Shown in pieces: positions 1 through 5,759 of a DNA stretch of 6,445 bases. Position numbers and translations under genes: made by a program. The stretch's first letter is position 1. The number at the start of each line of letters is the position of its first letter. This DNA is from Candidatus Latescibacteria bacterium 4484_7 (lineage in GTDB: Bacteria; Krumholzibacteriota; Krumholzibacteriia; Krumholzibacteriales; Krumholzibacteriaceae), in NCBI GenBank assembly GCA_002085285.1, contig NATK01000089.1:1-6445 (forward strand), read 5' to 3'. The notes beneath the pieces were generated by a model. It ran no database searches. It was not told where the DNA came from and saw only the letters and a list, made by a program, of their open reading frames with translations.

Positions 1-152
1 TTCTTGCCGATTCGGTTCTCAAGATACTGCACGATGAGAAGTTGAGGTCGATGATGGGAGAAGAGGCGAGGAGAAGGTATCTTGAAAAATTCACCCTCGA
101 CCATTGTATCGAAGAGACTTCTGCGATCTATGAGGAGCTTCTTTCAAGGTGA
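1..152 (+). CDS. C-terminal end of a probable GT4-type glycosyltransferase (5' truncated)
   Basis: An open frame enters from the left edge (first full codon at position 3) and ends at a TGA at 150-152, giving 49 residues. The peptide has the charged, helical look of a GT-B glycosyltransferase tail: a stretch like SVLKILHDEKLRSMMGEEAR, then an aromatic-rich RRYLEKFTLDH segment and a closing helix ending EELLSR. This 'loop over remaining residues, then REK/RRYLEKFTW' pattern is typical of GT4 enzymes, which transfer a sugar from an NDP-sugar in cell-wall or exopolysaccharide synthesis. No catalytic motif lies in the visible part, so substrate and linkage cannot be named. It converges with the minus-strand glycosyltransferase, only 17 bases apart, and I see no intrinsic terminator between them. 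It could belong to another GT-B family. Confidence 0.7.
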   Translation, partial: LADSVLKILHDEKLRSMMGEEARRRYLEKFTLDHCIEETSAIYEELLSR

Positions 153-169
153 AGATGGTTTTTATGCAG

Positions 170-1315
170 TCATTCCGCTATGAGCCTTTCGAAGAGCTCG
201 ATGTAGTCTTGAGATCTGTCTTTTATGTCGTGATTTTTTCTCACGTAGTTCCATGCTCTTTGGGACATATGATTTCTTAAATTCTCATCGGAGCATAGTT
301 CTCTTGCCGACCGCACCAGCTCCTCGAAACTTCCCGTCTTTCTTCCAATACCTTCCCGTTCGATGATTCCGTCGGGATCGATTTCGATCGTCAATGTCGG
401 CGTTCCATAGATCCAAGAGTGAAGGTACGTATTGGGGAATCCTTCGAGGTAGGACGTGTTGATCAGAGCAAAGGCCTTTCTGTAGTAGCTATCGATTCTT
501 TCCGGTGGAACGAATCCTACGTAACGGAGGTTTTCAACCTTCTCGGCATCTTTGACGATTTTCTCATAGTAGTCTTTGTCGTCTCCAACTCCTCCTATAA
601 GGGTAAATCTCGCCTCCGGGATCCGTCTGGCCAGTTCGACGAAGAGCTCTGGTCTCTTTCTTTTCCTGAAGCTCCCCACCCATAAGAATTCGCGCGTTTT
701 CTCTTTTCCTTGAAGAGCGTTTTCGACCTTGTCGAGTGCATCGTCGTGCGAAGTGCCAGTTGGGATGTATATTCCGTTTCTTATCAAAGTTGCCTCTACA
801 TCGAAATTTTCTCTGAGCAGCTTTTTCTGCTGCTCCGTCTGTGCAATGACGGCATCTGCTTTTCTGATCCCGTATCGATAGAGCCGACACATGATCTTCG
901 GAAGAAAGCCGCCGCAATCACTGAGACAATTGTAATCTATCCCAATCGAAAAGGTGAATTTCTTCTTCAGCCTCGCGGCGAAGTAAGCCAGCTGACCCGT
1001 GTAGAAGGATGTTGAACGTTGATTGTAGACATCGGCGTCTGCGATTTTCATCGCTCTGTATATCTTCAGCATGTCTAAAATGAACCTTAGCTTTCGGTTT
1101 CCCTTGAAAGGAGCGAACGATTTGATCACCGTGATGTCGCCGAAGACCTCGACGTCATCCTGTCCGTAATCTCCCACTATGAATGATACTTCTATGCCCC
1201 TCGCCGCCATCTCTCTGGCAACGAGAACCTGTTGGATCTCTGCGCCGCCCGCCCAGAGATTTTTGCTTTTGTCGAAATATGAATATGCAGTCGGCGAAAA
1301 GAAGCAAACTTTCAA
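170..1315 (-). CDS. GT4-family glycosyltransferase, probable polysaccharide biosynthesis
   Basis: A complete 381-residue GT-B glycosyltransferase, the normal length for GT4. Numbering from the chosen start, it shows an N-terminal beta strand (VCFFSPTAYSYF), the GGAEIQQ donor/acceptor-loop motif at 23-29, an ADAVIAQTEQQ helix in the middle, a FLWVGSFRKRKRP strand at 210-222 that opens the C-terminal Rossmann domain, and the nucleotide-sugar motif EGFPNTYL at 291-298. Where most GT4 enzymes have a second Glu (E-x7-E), this one has His299. No signal peptide or membrane segment is evident, so it is likely a cytosolic or membrane-associated transferase. I chose TTG at 1315 over ATG at 1321 because the GGAGG ribosome site abuts that ATG but sits 6 bases before the TTG. 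The gene follows otsA on the same strand after 95 bases and may be read with it. Donor and acceptor sugars cannot be deduced. Confidence 0.85.
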   Translation of the reverse strand: MKVCFFSPTAYSYFDKSKNLWAGGAEIQQVLVAREMAARGIEVSFIVGDYGQDDVEVFGDITVIKSFAPFKGNRKLRFILDMLKIYRAMKIADADVYNQRSTSFYTGQLAYFAARLKKKFTFSIGIDYNCLSDCGGFLPKIMCRLYRYGIRKADAVIAQTEQQKKLLRENFDVEATLIRNGIYIPTGTSHDDALDKVENALQGKEKTREFLWVGSFRKRKRPELFVELARRIPEARFTLIGGVGDDKDYYEKIVKDAEKVENLRYVGFVPPERIDSYYRKAFALINTSYLEGFPNTYLHSWIYGTPTLTIEIDPDGIIEREGIGRKTGSFEELVRSARELCSDENLRNHMSQRAWNYVRKNHDIKDRSQDYIELFERLIAE

Positions 1316-1321
1316 AAGCAT

Positions 1322-1326
1322 CCTCC
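1322..1326 (-). promoter_or_regulatory. Ribosome-binding site that decides the glycosyltransferase start
   Basis: On the minus strand GGAGG is followed at once by ATG CTT TTG AAA. The ATG has no spacing from the site, whereas the TTG two codons later has 6 bases, which is near optimal. The protein therefore most likely begins MKVCFF rather than MLLKVCFF. Confidence 0.65.
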
Positions 1327-1332
1327 ATCGTT

Positions 1333-1370
1333 TTGGTTCTTATGAATATCAATTCTGATGCCAGAACCAA
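1333..1370 (-). repeat. Nested inverted repeat between otsA and the glycosyltransferase gene
   Basis: The 8-base arms TTGGTTCT (1333-1340) and AGAACCAA (1363-1370) are perfect reverse complements with 22 bases between them. Inside lies a smaller stem, ATCA (1348-1351) against TGAT (1356-1359), with a 4-base loop. Alternatively GAAT (1344-1347) can pair with ATTC (1352-1355). There is no T-run after the structure on either strand, so it does not look like an intrinsic terminator. It sits 40 bases after the otsA stop and just before the GGAGG of the next gene. It could be an operator, an mRNA stability or processing hairpin, or chance. Confidence 0.45.
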
Positions 1371-1410
1371 TATATTACAAAAATATTCGAATGGTAAACG
1401 AGTAAAAGGC

Positions 1411-2883
1411 TCAAATATCGTATGGCGGAAGGTATTCTTCGAGCAACGGGAAGCTCTCGAGGTCGTGAGAGATTGCAGCCTGAAGATAGGAGTTTACCCA
1501 CCAAAATATGTCACTCCTTTTTATAGCCTTGCGCATTTTGCTCATTCTGATCTTTCTCTCAGCTTCGTCCATCTTGAATGCTCGGTATATAGCGTCTGCG
1601 ACTTTTTGTATATCGTATGGATTGACAAGAAGAGCGCCTTTCTGCAACTGGGCGGCGGTTCCGGCGAATTCGCTGAGTATCAATACACCCTTCTCCTCGA
1701 TATTGGAGACACAGTATTCTTTAGCTACGAGATTCATTCCGTCCTTGAGGGGTGTGATAAGAGCTATCTCTGCAGTTCTGTAATATGCGAGCAACTCGTT
1801 TTTCCTTAGCGATCGATATATGTAATGGATTGGCACCCAACCGGATCTGGTAAACTCGCCGTTGATTTCACCGACCAGCCTTTCGATCTCTTCTTTGAGC
1901 TCGTTATATACGGGGATGTTTCTTCTGCTTGGCACTACGACCTGTATCAAGATGACTTTGTTCAAGAGCTCGGGGTATCTCTGCAGGGCATTTCTGAATG
2001 CCTTGAGCCTGTATGGTATTCCCTTTGTGTAATCAAGTCGGTCGATTCCGAGAATGATCTGGTACCCTGGAAGCTTTTCGTGAATGAACCATGCCTCGTC
2101 GGCGACCTTTTTCGAACGTGCCAGCGAAACGAAGTTCTTGTAGTCGATGCTGATGGGAAAACTGCATATTCTTATCGTTCTGTTTCCGATTCTTGCAATG
2201 ATCACTTGGCCCTTTCCCTGAATAATGATACCTTCTGTCAGAGCCCTGACGCATTGGATGAAGTTCCTTCGGTCTCTCAGCGTCTGGAATCCAATGACGT
2301 CATACTCGAGCATGGCAAGCAAGATCTCACGTCTCCACGGCAATTTGAAAAAAATATCGAGCGGCGGGAATGGAATGTGAAGGAAGAAGCCTATCTTTGA
2401 CCTCGTGCCTAGCTTTTTCAGCTCCTGAGCGACGTTTATCAAATGATAGTCGTGTACCCATATGAAATCTTCGGTCGAGGTATTTTCGATCGTCACCTCG
2501 GCGAACCTTCTATTTATTTCCTTGTAAGTATCCCAGTATTGGGGGTCGAAATTACAGTAAGATTGCAGGTCATGAAATAAGGGCCATATCACCTCGTTCG
2601 ACAGCCCGATGTAGTACCCTTCTATCTCTTCTTCATTGAGGAGTACAGGTTTCATTGTGAAGCCGGCCGAAGAAGAAGCCTTTTCGATAGGTTTTGAAAC
2701 GTCGGTGAGCTCACTCGTTCCCGGCCATCCGATCCACATTCCGCCTCTGTTCTTCAGCACCGGCGCTAAGGCTGTTACAAGGCCTCCGGAGCCGGGGATA
2801 GTTTTCCATTTGCCGTTTTCCTTTTCCAGGATTATGGGCAATCTGTTCGATATGATCACGAGTCTGTTTATCATGTCGTTCAT
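1411..2883 (-). CDS. otsA: GT20 trehalose-6-phosphate synthase (OtsA homologue)
   Basis: A 490-residue GT20 enzyme (E. coli OtsA has 474). The family transfers glucose from an NDP-glucose to glucose-6-phosphate, giving trehalose-6-phosphate in the cytosol. Visible motifs: SNRLP with R14, GSGGL at 31-35, HDYHL at 144-148, FFLHIPFP at 166-173, GFQT at 198-201, RLDYTKG with R282 and K287, SRR at 319-321, and the donor motif DGMNLVAKE with D381 and E389. These match the E. coli nucleotide-sugar and phosphate contacts. One difference stands out: the acceptor-phosphate Tyr (E. coli Y76, in FHY) is Asp105 here (FHDLQSY). The acceptor might therefore differ, for example glycerol-3-phosphate as in the related glucosylglycerol-phosphate synthases. 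The ATG overlaps the otsB stop (ATGA) and has a strong ribosome site. It is the last gene of the tightly packed operon. Confidence 0.88.
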   Translation of the reverse strand: MNDMINRLVIISNRLPIILEKENGKWKTIPGSGGLVTALAPVLKNRGGMWIGWPGTSELTDVSKPIEKASSSAGFTMKPVLLNEEEIEGYYIGLSNEVIWPLFHDLQSYCNFDPQYWDTYKEINRRFAEVTIENTSTEDFIWVHDYHLINVAQELKKLGTRSKIGFFLHIPFPPLDIFFKLPWRREILLAMLEYDVIGFQTLRDRRNFIQCVRALTEGIIIQGKGQVIIARIGNRTIRICSFPISIDYKNFVSLARSKKVADEAWFIHEKLPGYQIILGIDRLDYTKGIPYRLKAFRNALQRYPELLNKVILIQVVVPSRRNIPVYNELKEEIERLVGEINGEFTRSGWVPIHYIYRSLRKNELLAYYRTAEIALITPLKDGMNLVAKEYCVSNIEEKGVLILSEFAGTAAQLQKGALLVNPYDIQKVADAIYRAFKMDEAERKIRMSKMRKAIKRSDIFWWVNSYLQAAISHDLESFPLLEEYLPPYDI

Positions 2884-3698
2884 CTCTCACCTCCACACGC
2901 TCTCGACCACCTTTTGAGAAAATCTATCAGTTCGTCCATCGAATCGAATTTTACGTCCGCATTGCTCGATATTGGGTCTTCGTAGGATATAAGTATGCTC
3001 AAGCCTCTGTCTTTCAATTCGGCAAAGGCATCTTCGTCCGTCGAATCGTCACCTATATAGCATATTATTCCGTTCTTTCCAGACTTCTCTATGATTTCTC
3101 TTATTACGGAACCCTTGTTGATACTCTTGTCTCGCAGTTCATATCCACCATTGAATCTTACGAGGCTCATACCTTCAGCCGATGCTATGTCTTTCCACTC
3201 TGGTACTACCTTGTCTTTTATCTCCTTTTGTTCTTTTTTCTCGAGGCCTCTCGTGTGAATTGCTATCGATGCGTCTTTCCTCTCGATTCTCCCTTTTAGT
3301 GAGTAGCCATTCACCTTTTTCGCAGCGTCTTCTATGGCTTTCAATACCTCGGGAGCCGGTCTGGAGTTTGAATAAGATCCGTCCAGCTCGATATGTTCCC
3401 ATCCATGCGATCCCCATATCTCAATCCTGTTGTTCAAGTCGGGTAGAAGTCTTGCAATCTCTTTTGCCTTTCTTCCGGATACAATCGCAACCGTACAATC
3501 CCGGCTCTTCACGATTTTTTTCAATAGATCTACGATCTTTTTGTCGGGAAAGGCCTTGTCGCGCTCAACCTTGAACGGTGCTATTGTGCCGTCGTAATCG
3601 AGTACGAGAATCTTTTCTGTGCCTTTCCTGAGATTGGAGAAGAATGTGTCGATATCGATATTTGGATTCAGCATTTTCATACTGATAGGATGATTCAC
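2880..3698 (-). CDS. otsB: Trehalose-6-phosphate phosphatase (OtsB homologue, HAD superfamily)
   Basis: A 272-residue HAD-superfamily phosphatase of the trehalose-phosphatase type, close to the usual 250-270. It removes phosphate from the product of the neighbouring synthase, releasing the free sugar in the cytosol. Motif I is LDYDGT, with nucleophile D34 and acid/base D36. Motif II is VSGR at 73-76, followed by GSHGWE at 96-101, where OtsB proteins usually have a GxHGAE-like sequence. Motif IV is GDDSTDEDAF at 216-225, which binds Mg2+. The cap domain lies between about 105 and 190. The start is a GTG that overlaps the treT stop (GTGA) and has no clear ribosome site, so translation probably depends on coupling to treT. 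ATG codons at residues 7 and 9 are alternative starts. The stop overlaps the otsA start. The substrate follows that of the OtsA homologue: trehalose-6-phosphate is likely, another glucoside phosphate is possible. Confidence 0.88.
   Translation of the reverse strand: MNHPISMKMLNPNIDIDTFFSNLRKGTEKILVLDYDGTIAPFKVERDKAFPDKKIVDLLKKIVKSRDCTVAIVSGRKAKEIARLLPDLNNRIEIWGSHGWEHIELDGSYSNSRPAPEVLKAIEDAAKKVNGYSLKGRIERKDASIAIHTRGLEKKEQKEIKDKVVPEWKDIASAEGMSLVRFNGGYELRDKSINKGSVIREIIEKSGKNGIICYIGDDSTDEDAFAELKDRGLSILISYEDPISSNADVKFDSMDELIDFLKRWSRACGGER
2887..2894 (-). promoter_or_regulatory. Strong ribosome-binding site of otsA
   Basis: The minus strand reads GGAGGTGA, a full match to the 16S rRNA tail, with 6 bases from GGAGG to the ATG at 2883. 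It fixes that ATG rather than the next in-frame ATG at 2874. It lies inside the last codons of otsB, so otsA has both its own strong site and stop/start coupling. Confidence 0.8.
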
Positions 3699-4936
3699 CC
3701 CAGTTCTATTCTTTCCTTTACCCCGTATTTCAACGATACCATTACAGTGAGGTACTCTCTGAGATGTCTTGTGAGGAGGAAGTTCTCCTTTACGAATATC
3801 TTTGCCTTTTTTCCCATTTCATTGAGTCTCTCCCGATGGAACAAGAGGTACCTTGCCCTCAACGCAGCACCTTCGGGGGTTTTGACTAGGAATCCAGTGT
3901 GGTGGTTTACGACCTGGATCCTTATTCCCCCTACGTCTCCACCGATTACGGGTTTTCCCTTCCAGAGAGCCTCTGTCACTGTAAGGCCGAACCCTTCCTT
4001 TGTCGATTTTTGAATTATGATGTCAGCACCTCTCTGTAGTGCGTTTATTGTTCTATGAGCGTCTGGCGGCAAGAGGAGTATGTGTATATCCGGGTTGCTG
4101 TTCGCGGCTAGCCTCACTTCTTCGATTACGCTATTTGATTCAGGATCGTCTGTAGCCTCTCCTCCTGCAAGGACGAGCTGGATGGAAGGCACGAATTTCT
4201 TGGTGAGCTTGAATGCCTGAATTACACCAACAGGATCTTTGAACCTGTCAAACCTTGAAACCTGCAGCATGATGGGTCTTTCGATGTCTATTCCGAAACT
4301 TTGAACCGTCTGTTCGATTTCTTCCCTCGAGAGATCCATATTTTTTTCGCTCAACGGATCTATACTCGGCGGTATGAGGTATTCGGGGTGGGGAAGGGGC
4401 TGAGCAAAAGCAGGCAGGGAGAAGATGCTCGCATCGTAGTCCTTCACGAAATTTTTGATATACTTCCATACCGTTCTTTGTGGTTTGCTGACATCGATAT
4501 GGCACCGCCATATCCATTTCCCCTTTCTCTCGGGAAAGTATTTGATCAAGGGTGCAGGCTGCGGATCGTGTATGAACACGATGTCGGCATCATTGAGCTT
4601 TTTTTTCAGCTTTTCGGCATTCTTCTCGTTGGTTTTTTCGTATGTGTCCATCATCGACTGAGGAAGTTCGATGTTGCTTCCCTGAAGAGAGTTGTGGATA
4701 CTCTTTGTGCATTTGAAAAAATCCTTGTTGCCTTTAATCACTTCCCATGTGACATCGATGCCGAGATCCTTCTGCAACGGAACGAGCTTGTTGAGGATCT
4801 CAGCCACTCCGCCTCCCTTCCTCGTCGAGTTGACATGGACTACCTTTATGCCCTTCAACGGAGCGGCGAGCTGGTACAGCTGGTCGATGACCTCCCAGCC
4901 CACTATATCGGCGTATTGTTCGAGGATAGTCGTCAA
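3695..4936 (-). CDS. treT: Trehalose glycosyltransferring synthase (TreT)
   Basis: A 413-residue GT4 enzyme of the TreT type, nearly the length of the Pyrococcus/Thermococcus protein. TreT reversibly joins NDP-glucose and glucose to form trehalose directly. Features: an N-terminal extension (residues 6-28) followed by VHVNSTRKGGGVAEIL at 33-48, the strongest TreT signature I recognise. Also present are HDPQPAPLI at 123-131, WRCHIDVS at 143-150, SRFDRFKDP with R228 and K233, and the donor motif EGFGLTVTE with E314 and E322, followed by the GGDVGGI loop. The start is TTG. It is the only possible start that keeps the conserved YADIVGWE segment, because a stop codon lies two codons upstream in the same frame. 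The stop overlaps the otsB GTG. Family enzymes differ in nucleotide preference (UDP, ADP), and the sequence does not settle which is used. Trehalose phosphorylase of the same superfamily is a weaker alternative. Confidence 0.88.
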   Translation of the reverse strand: MTTILEQYADIVGWEVIDQLYQLAAPLKGIKVVHVNSTRKGGGVAEILNKLVPLQKDLGIDVTWEVIKGNKDFFKCTKSIHNSLQGSNIELPQSMMDTYEKTNEKNAEKLKKKLNDADIVFIHDPQPAPLIKYFPERKGKWIWRCHIDVSKPQRTVWKYIKNFVKDYDASIFSLPAFAQPLPHPEYLIPPSIDPLSEKNMDLSREEIEQTVQSFGIDIERPIMLQVSRFDRFKDPVGVIQAFKLTKKFVPSIQLVLAGGEATDDPESNSVIEEVRLAANSNPDIHILLLPPDAHRTINALQRGADIIIQKSTKEGFGLTVTEALWKGKPVIGGDVGGIRIQVVNHHTGFLVKTPEGAALRARYLLFHRERLNEMGKKAKIFVKENFLLTRHLREYLTVMVSLKYGVKERIELG

Positions 4937-4939
4937 AGG

Positions 4940-5623
4940 CTATTCCCCCTCAAAGTAATTCTTGACGATATTGTACAGGTGCTTCCTCAGTTCAGTCAGT
5001 GTCGCGAAGAACGGATCGATGGTCGATATCATGTCACACAAGAAATTGTACTGTCCATCGAACCCTTTCAACCATGCCCTGAAATCGTCTATGTTCTCAG
5101 GTGTTCTTCTGCGAGCATCAATGAAATGATAGAAAATGCTGCTTCTGGTCATGTTCGGTATGGTCTTGACGAGCATTCGGGGATCCTCGATCGTTTTTTT
5201 CGTATTGAAGACAACTATCTGCGAGGTCACGAAGTGAAATTTCTCGTCAGGTTCACACCACGGAATATGATCGTTTTCATCGAGTCTTTCTTCTATGATC
5301 TCTACTATCTCTGTACGCAGATCTTCAAGGTTTTGAAAGTCGGTTGGGTCGATGGCGCTCAGTCTCTCGGCGAGAGTCCCGTCGTGAAGAGCGTGTCTTG
5401 TCCATGAGGCGAAATCGTTGTGGTATTCCGGATCGTCAAAACGAGGTTTGAGCTGACCACCCCAGAAATGGTAGTAGATGCTGTTCGCATCTATATCGAG
5501 AAGCAGATCTCTCAGCTCCTTCAGATTTTGGGCACTCTTTCCCGTTGCAAGTGCTGCAAGGGCACAGTCCTTGATCTCAAAAGGCTTGTTGCTAAGTTCT
5601 ACATTATTCTTTTTCATATTCAC
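4940..5623 (-). CDS. DUF5752-like protein of unknown function, tandem-duplicated domain
   Basis: A 227-residue soluble protein with no signal peptide, membrane segment or known catalytic motif. I recognise it, with moderate confidence, as the DUF5752 type; its function is not known to me. It is built from two related halves, about 15-114 and 129-224. Both contain a S-I-[YF]-Y-H-F core (48-53 and 162-167), then D-F-x-x-W (70-74 and 180-184), I-D-P (91-93 and 202-204) and L-x-x-L-R (99-103 and 209-213). The first half has an insertion with WGGQLKPRFDDPEY after the core. It is the first gene of the trehalose operon, and treT begins 3 bases after its stop in the same frame, which suggests a role tied to TreT such as a partner or regulatory subunit (inference). 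The start is GTG at 5623 or ATG at 5617; both lie so close to the promoter candidate that the mRNA may be almost leaderless. Confidence 0.85.
   Translation of the reverse strand: MNMKKNNVELSNKPFEIKDCALAALATGKSAQNLKELRDLLLDIDANSIYYHFWGGQLKPRFDDPEYHNDFASWTRHALHDGTLAERLSAIDPTDFQNLEDLRTEIVEIIEERLDENDHIPWCEPDEKFHFVTSQIVVFNTKKTIEDPRMLVKTIPNMTRSSIFYHFIDARRRTPENIDDFRAWLKGFDGQYNFLCDMISTIDPFFATLTELRKHLYNIVKNYFEGE
4945..4951 (-). promoter_or_regulatory. Ribosome-binding site of treT, inside the upstream gene
   Basis: The minus strand reads GAGGGGG, 8 bases before the TTG at 4936. It is formed by the last codons of the DUF5752-like gene (Glu-Gly-Glu-stop). It supports the TTG start and indicates separate initiation of treT. 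Confidence 0.6.
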
Positions 5624-5631
5624 TAATAGAT

Positions 5632-5660
5632 ATTATAGATACGGTGACCATTAATCAATA
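5632..5660 (-). promoter_or_regulatory. Promoter candidate for the trehalose operon
   Basis: On the minus strand a perfect TATAAT (5637-5632) is preceded by TTGATT (5658-5653) at 15 bases, or by the poorer TATTGA (5660-5655) at 17. Transcription would start at about 5625-5623, on top of the GTG start codon and only 6-8 bases before the in-frame ATG at 5617. No good ribosome site lies between. The -10 element is strong, the -35 is weak or short-spaced. Confidence 0.6.
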
Positions 5661-5684
5661 CATATTTACTTCCAGAGCTATTCC

Positions 5685-5713
5685 TTGCTTTTTAGAAAAG
5701 ACGTTCATATAAT
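5685..5713 (+). promoter_or_regulatory. Promoter candidate for rmlA
   Basis: TTGCTT (5685-5690) and a perfect TATAAT (5708-5713) are 17 bases apart, the ideal spacing. The expected transcript start is near 5720, giving a leader of about 40 bases before the rmlA ATG. It is divergent from the operon promoter, and the two -35 regions are only about 25 bases apart, so one regulator could affect both. Confidence 0.65.
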
Positions 5714-5722
5714 GAATTACGT

Positions 5723-5736
5723 TGATTTGTAAATCA
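5723..5736. promoter_or_regulatory. Palindrome, possible operator at the rmlA transcript start
   Basis: TGATTT-GT-AAATCA is a perfect 6-2-6 inverted repeat lying just after the predicted start of rmlA transcription. The position and symmetry suit a dimeric helix-turn-helix repressor. It is AT-rich and short, so chance is a fair alternative, and I see no second clear copy in the intergenic region. Confidence 0.35.
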
Positions 5737-5747
5737 CTGAAGAAATA

Positions 5748-5751
5748 GGAG
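5748..5751 (+). promoter_or_regulatory. Ribosome-binding site of rmlA
   Basis: GGAG lies 8 bases before the ATG at 5760. It supports that ATG over the out-of-frame ATG at 5755, which meets a stop after two codons. Confidence 0.65.
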
Positions 5752-5759
5752 AAGATGAG

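Noticed and set aside
150..175. Bidirectional terminator between the convergent glycosyltransferases
   Set aside because: The 17-base gap has a short T-run but no stem before it on either strand.
1371..1410. A separate promoter for the minus-strand glycosyltransferase (TAATAT-like boxes near 1371-1376)
   Set aside because: The -10 match is poor and no -35 of fair quality is at a normal spacing. Read-through from otsA is as likely.
1183..2400. Two plus-strand open frames (208 and 191 codons) opposite otsA and the intergenic gap
   Set aside because: They lie antisense to clear GT20 motifs and their translations have no recognisable domain.
4301..5407. A 368-codon open frame on the plus strand opposite treT and the DUF5752-like gene
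   Set aside because: Its translation resembles no family I know, it spans the junction of two well-supported minus-strand genes, and it has no supporting ribosome site. It is an antisense shadow of the low stop-codon content there.
5688..5700. CTTTT-TAG-AAAAG palindrome between the -35 and -10 of the rmlA promoter
   Set aside because: It is a 5-base A/T-dominated repeat that is likely by chance in this AT-rich gap, with no second copy to support an operator.
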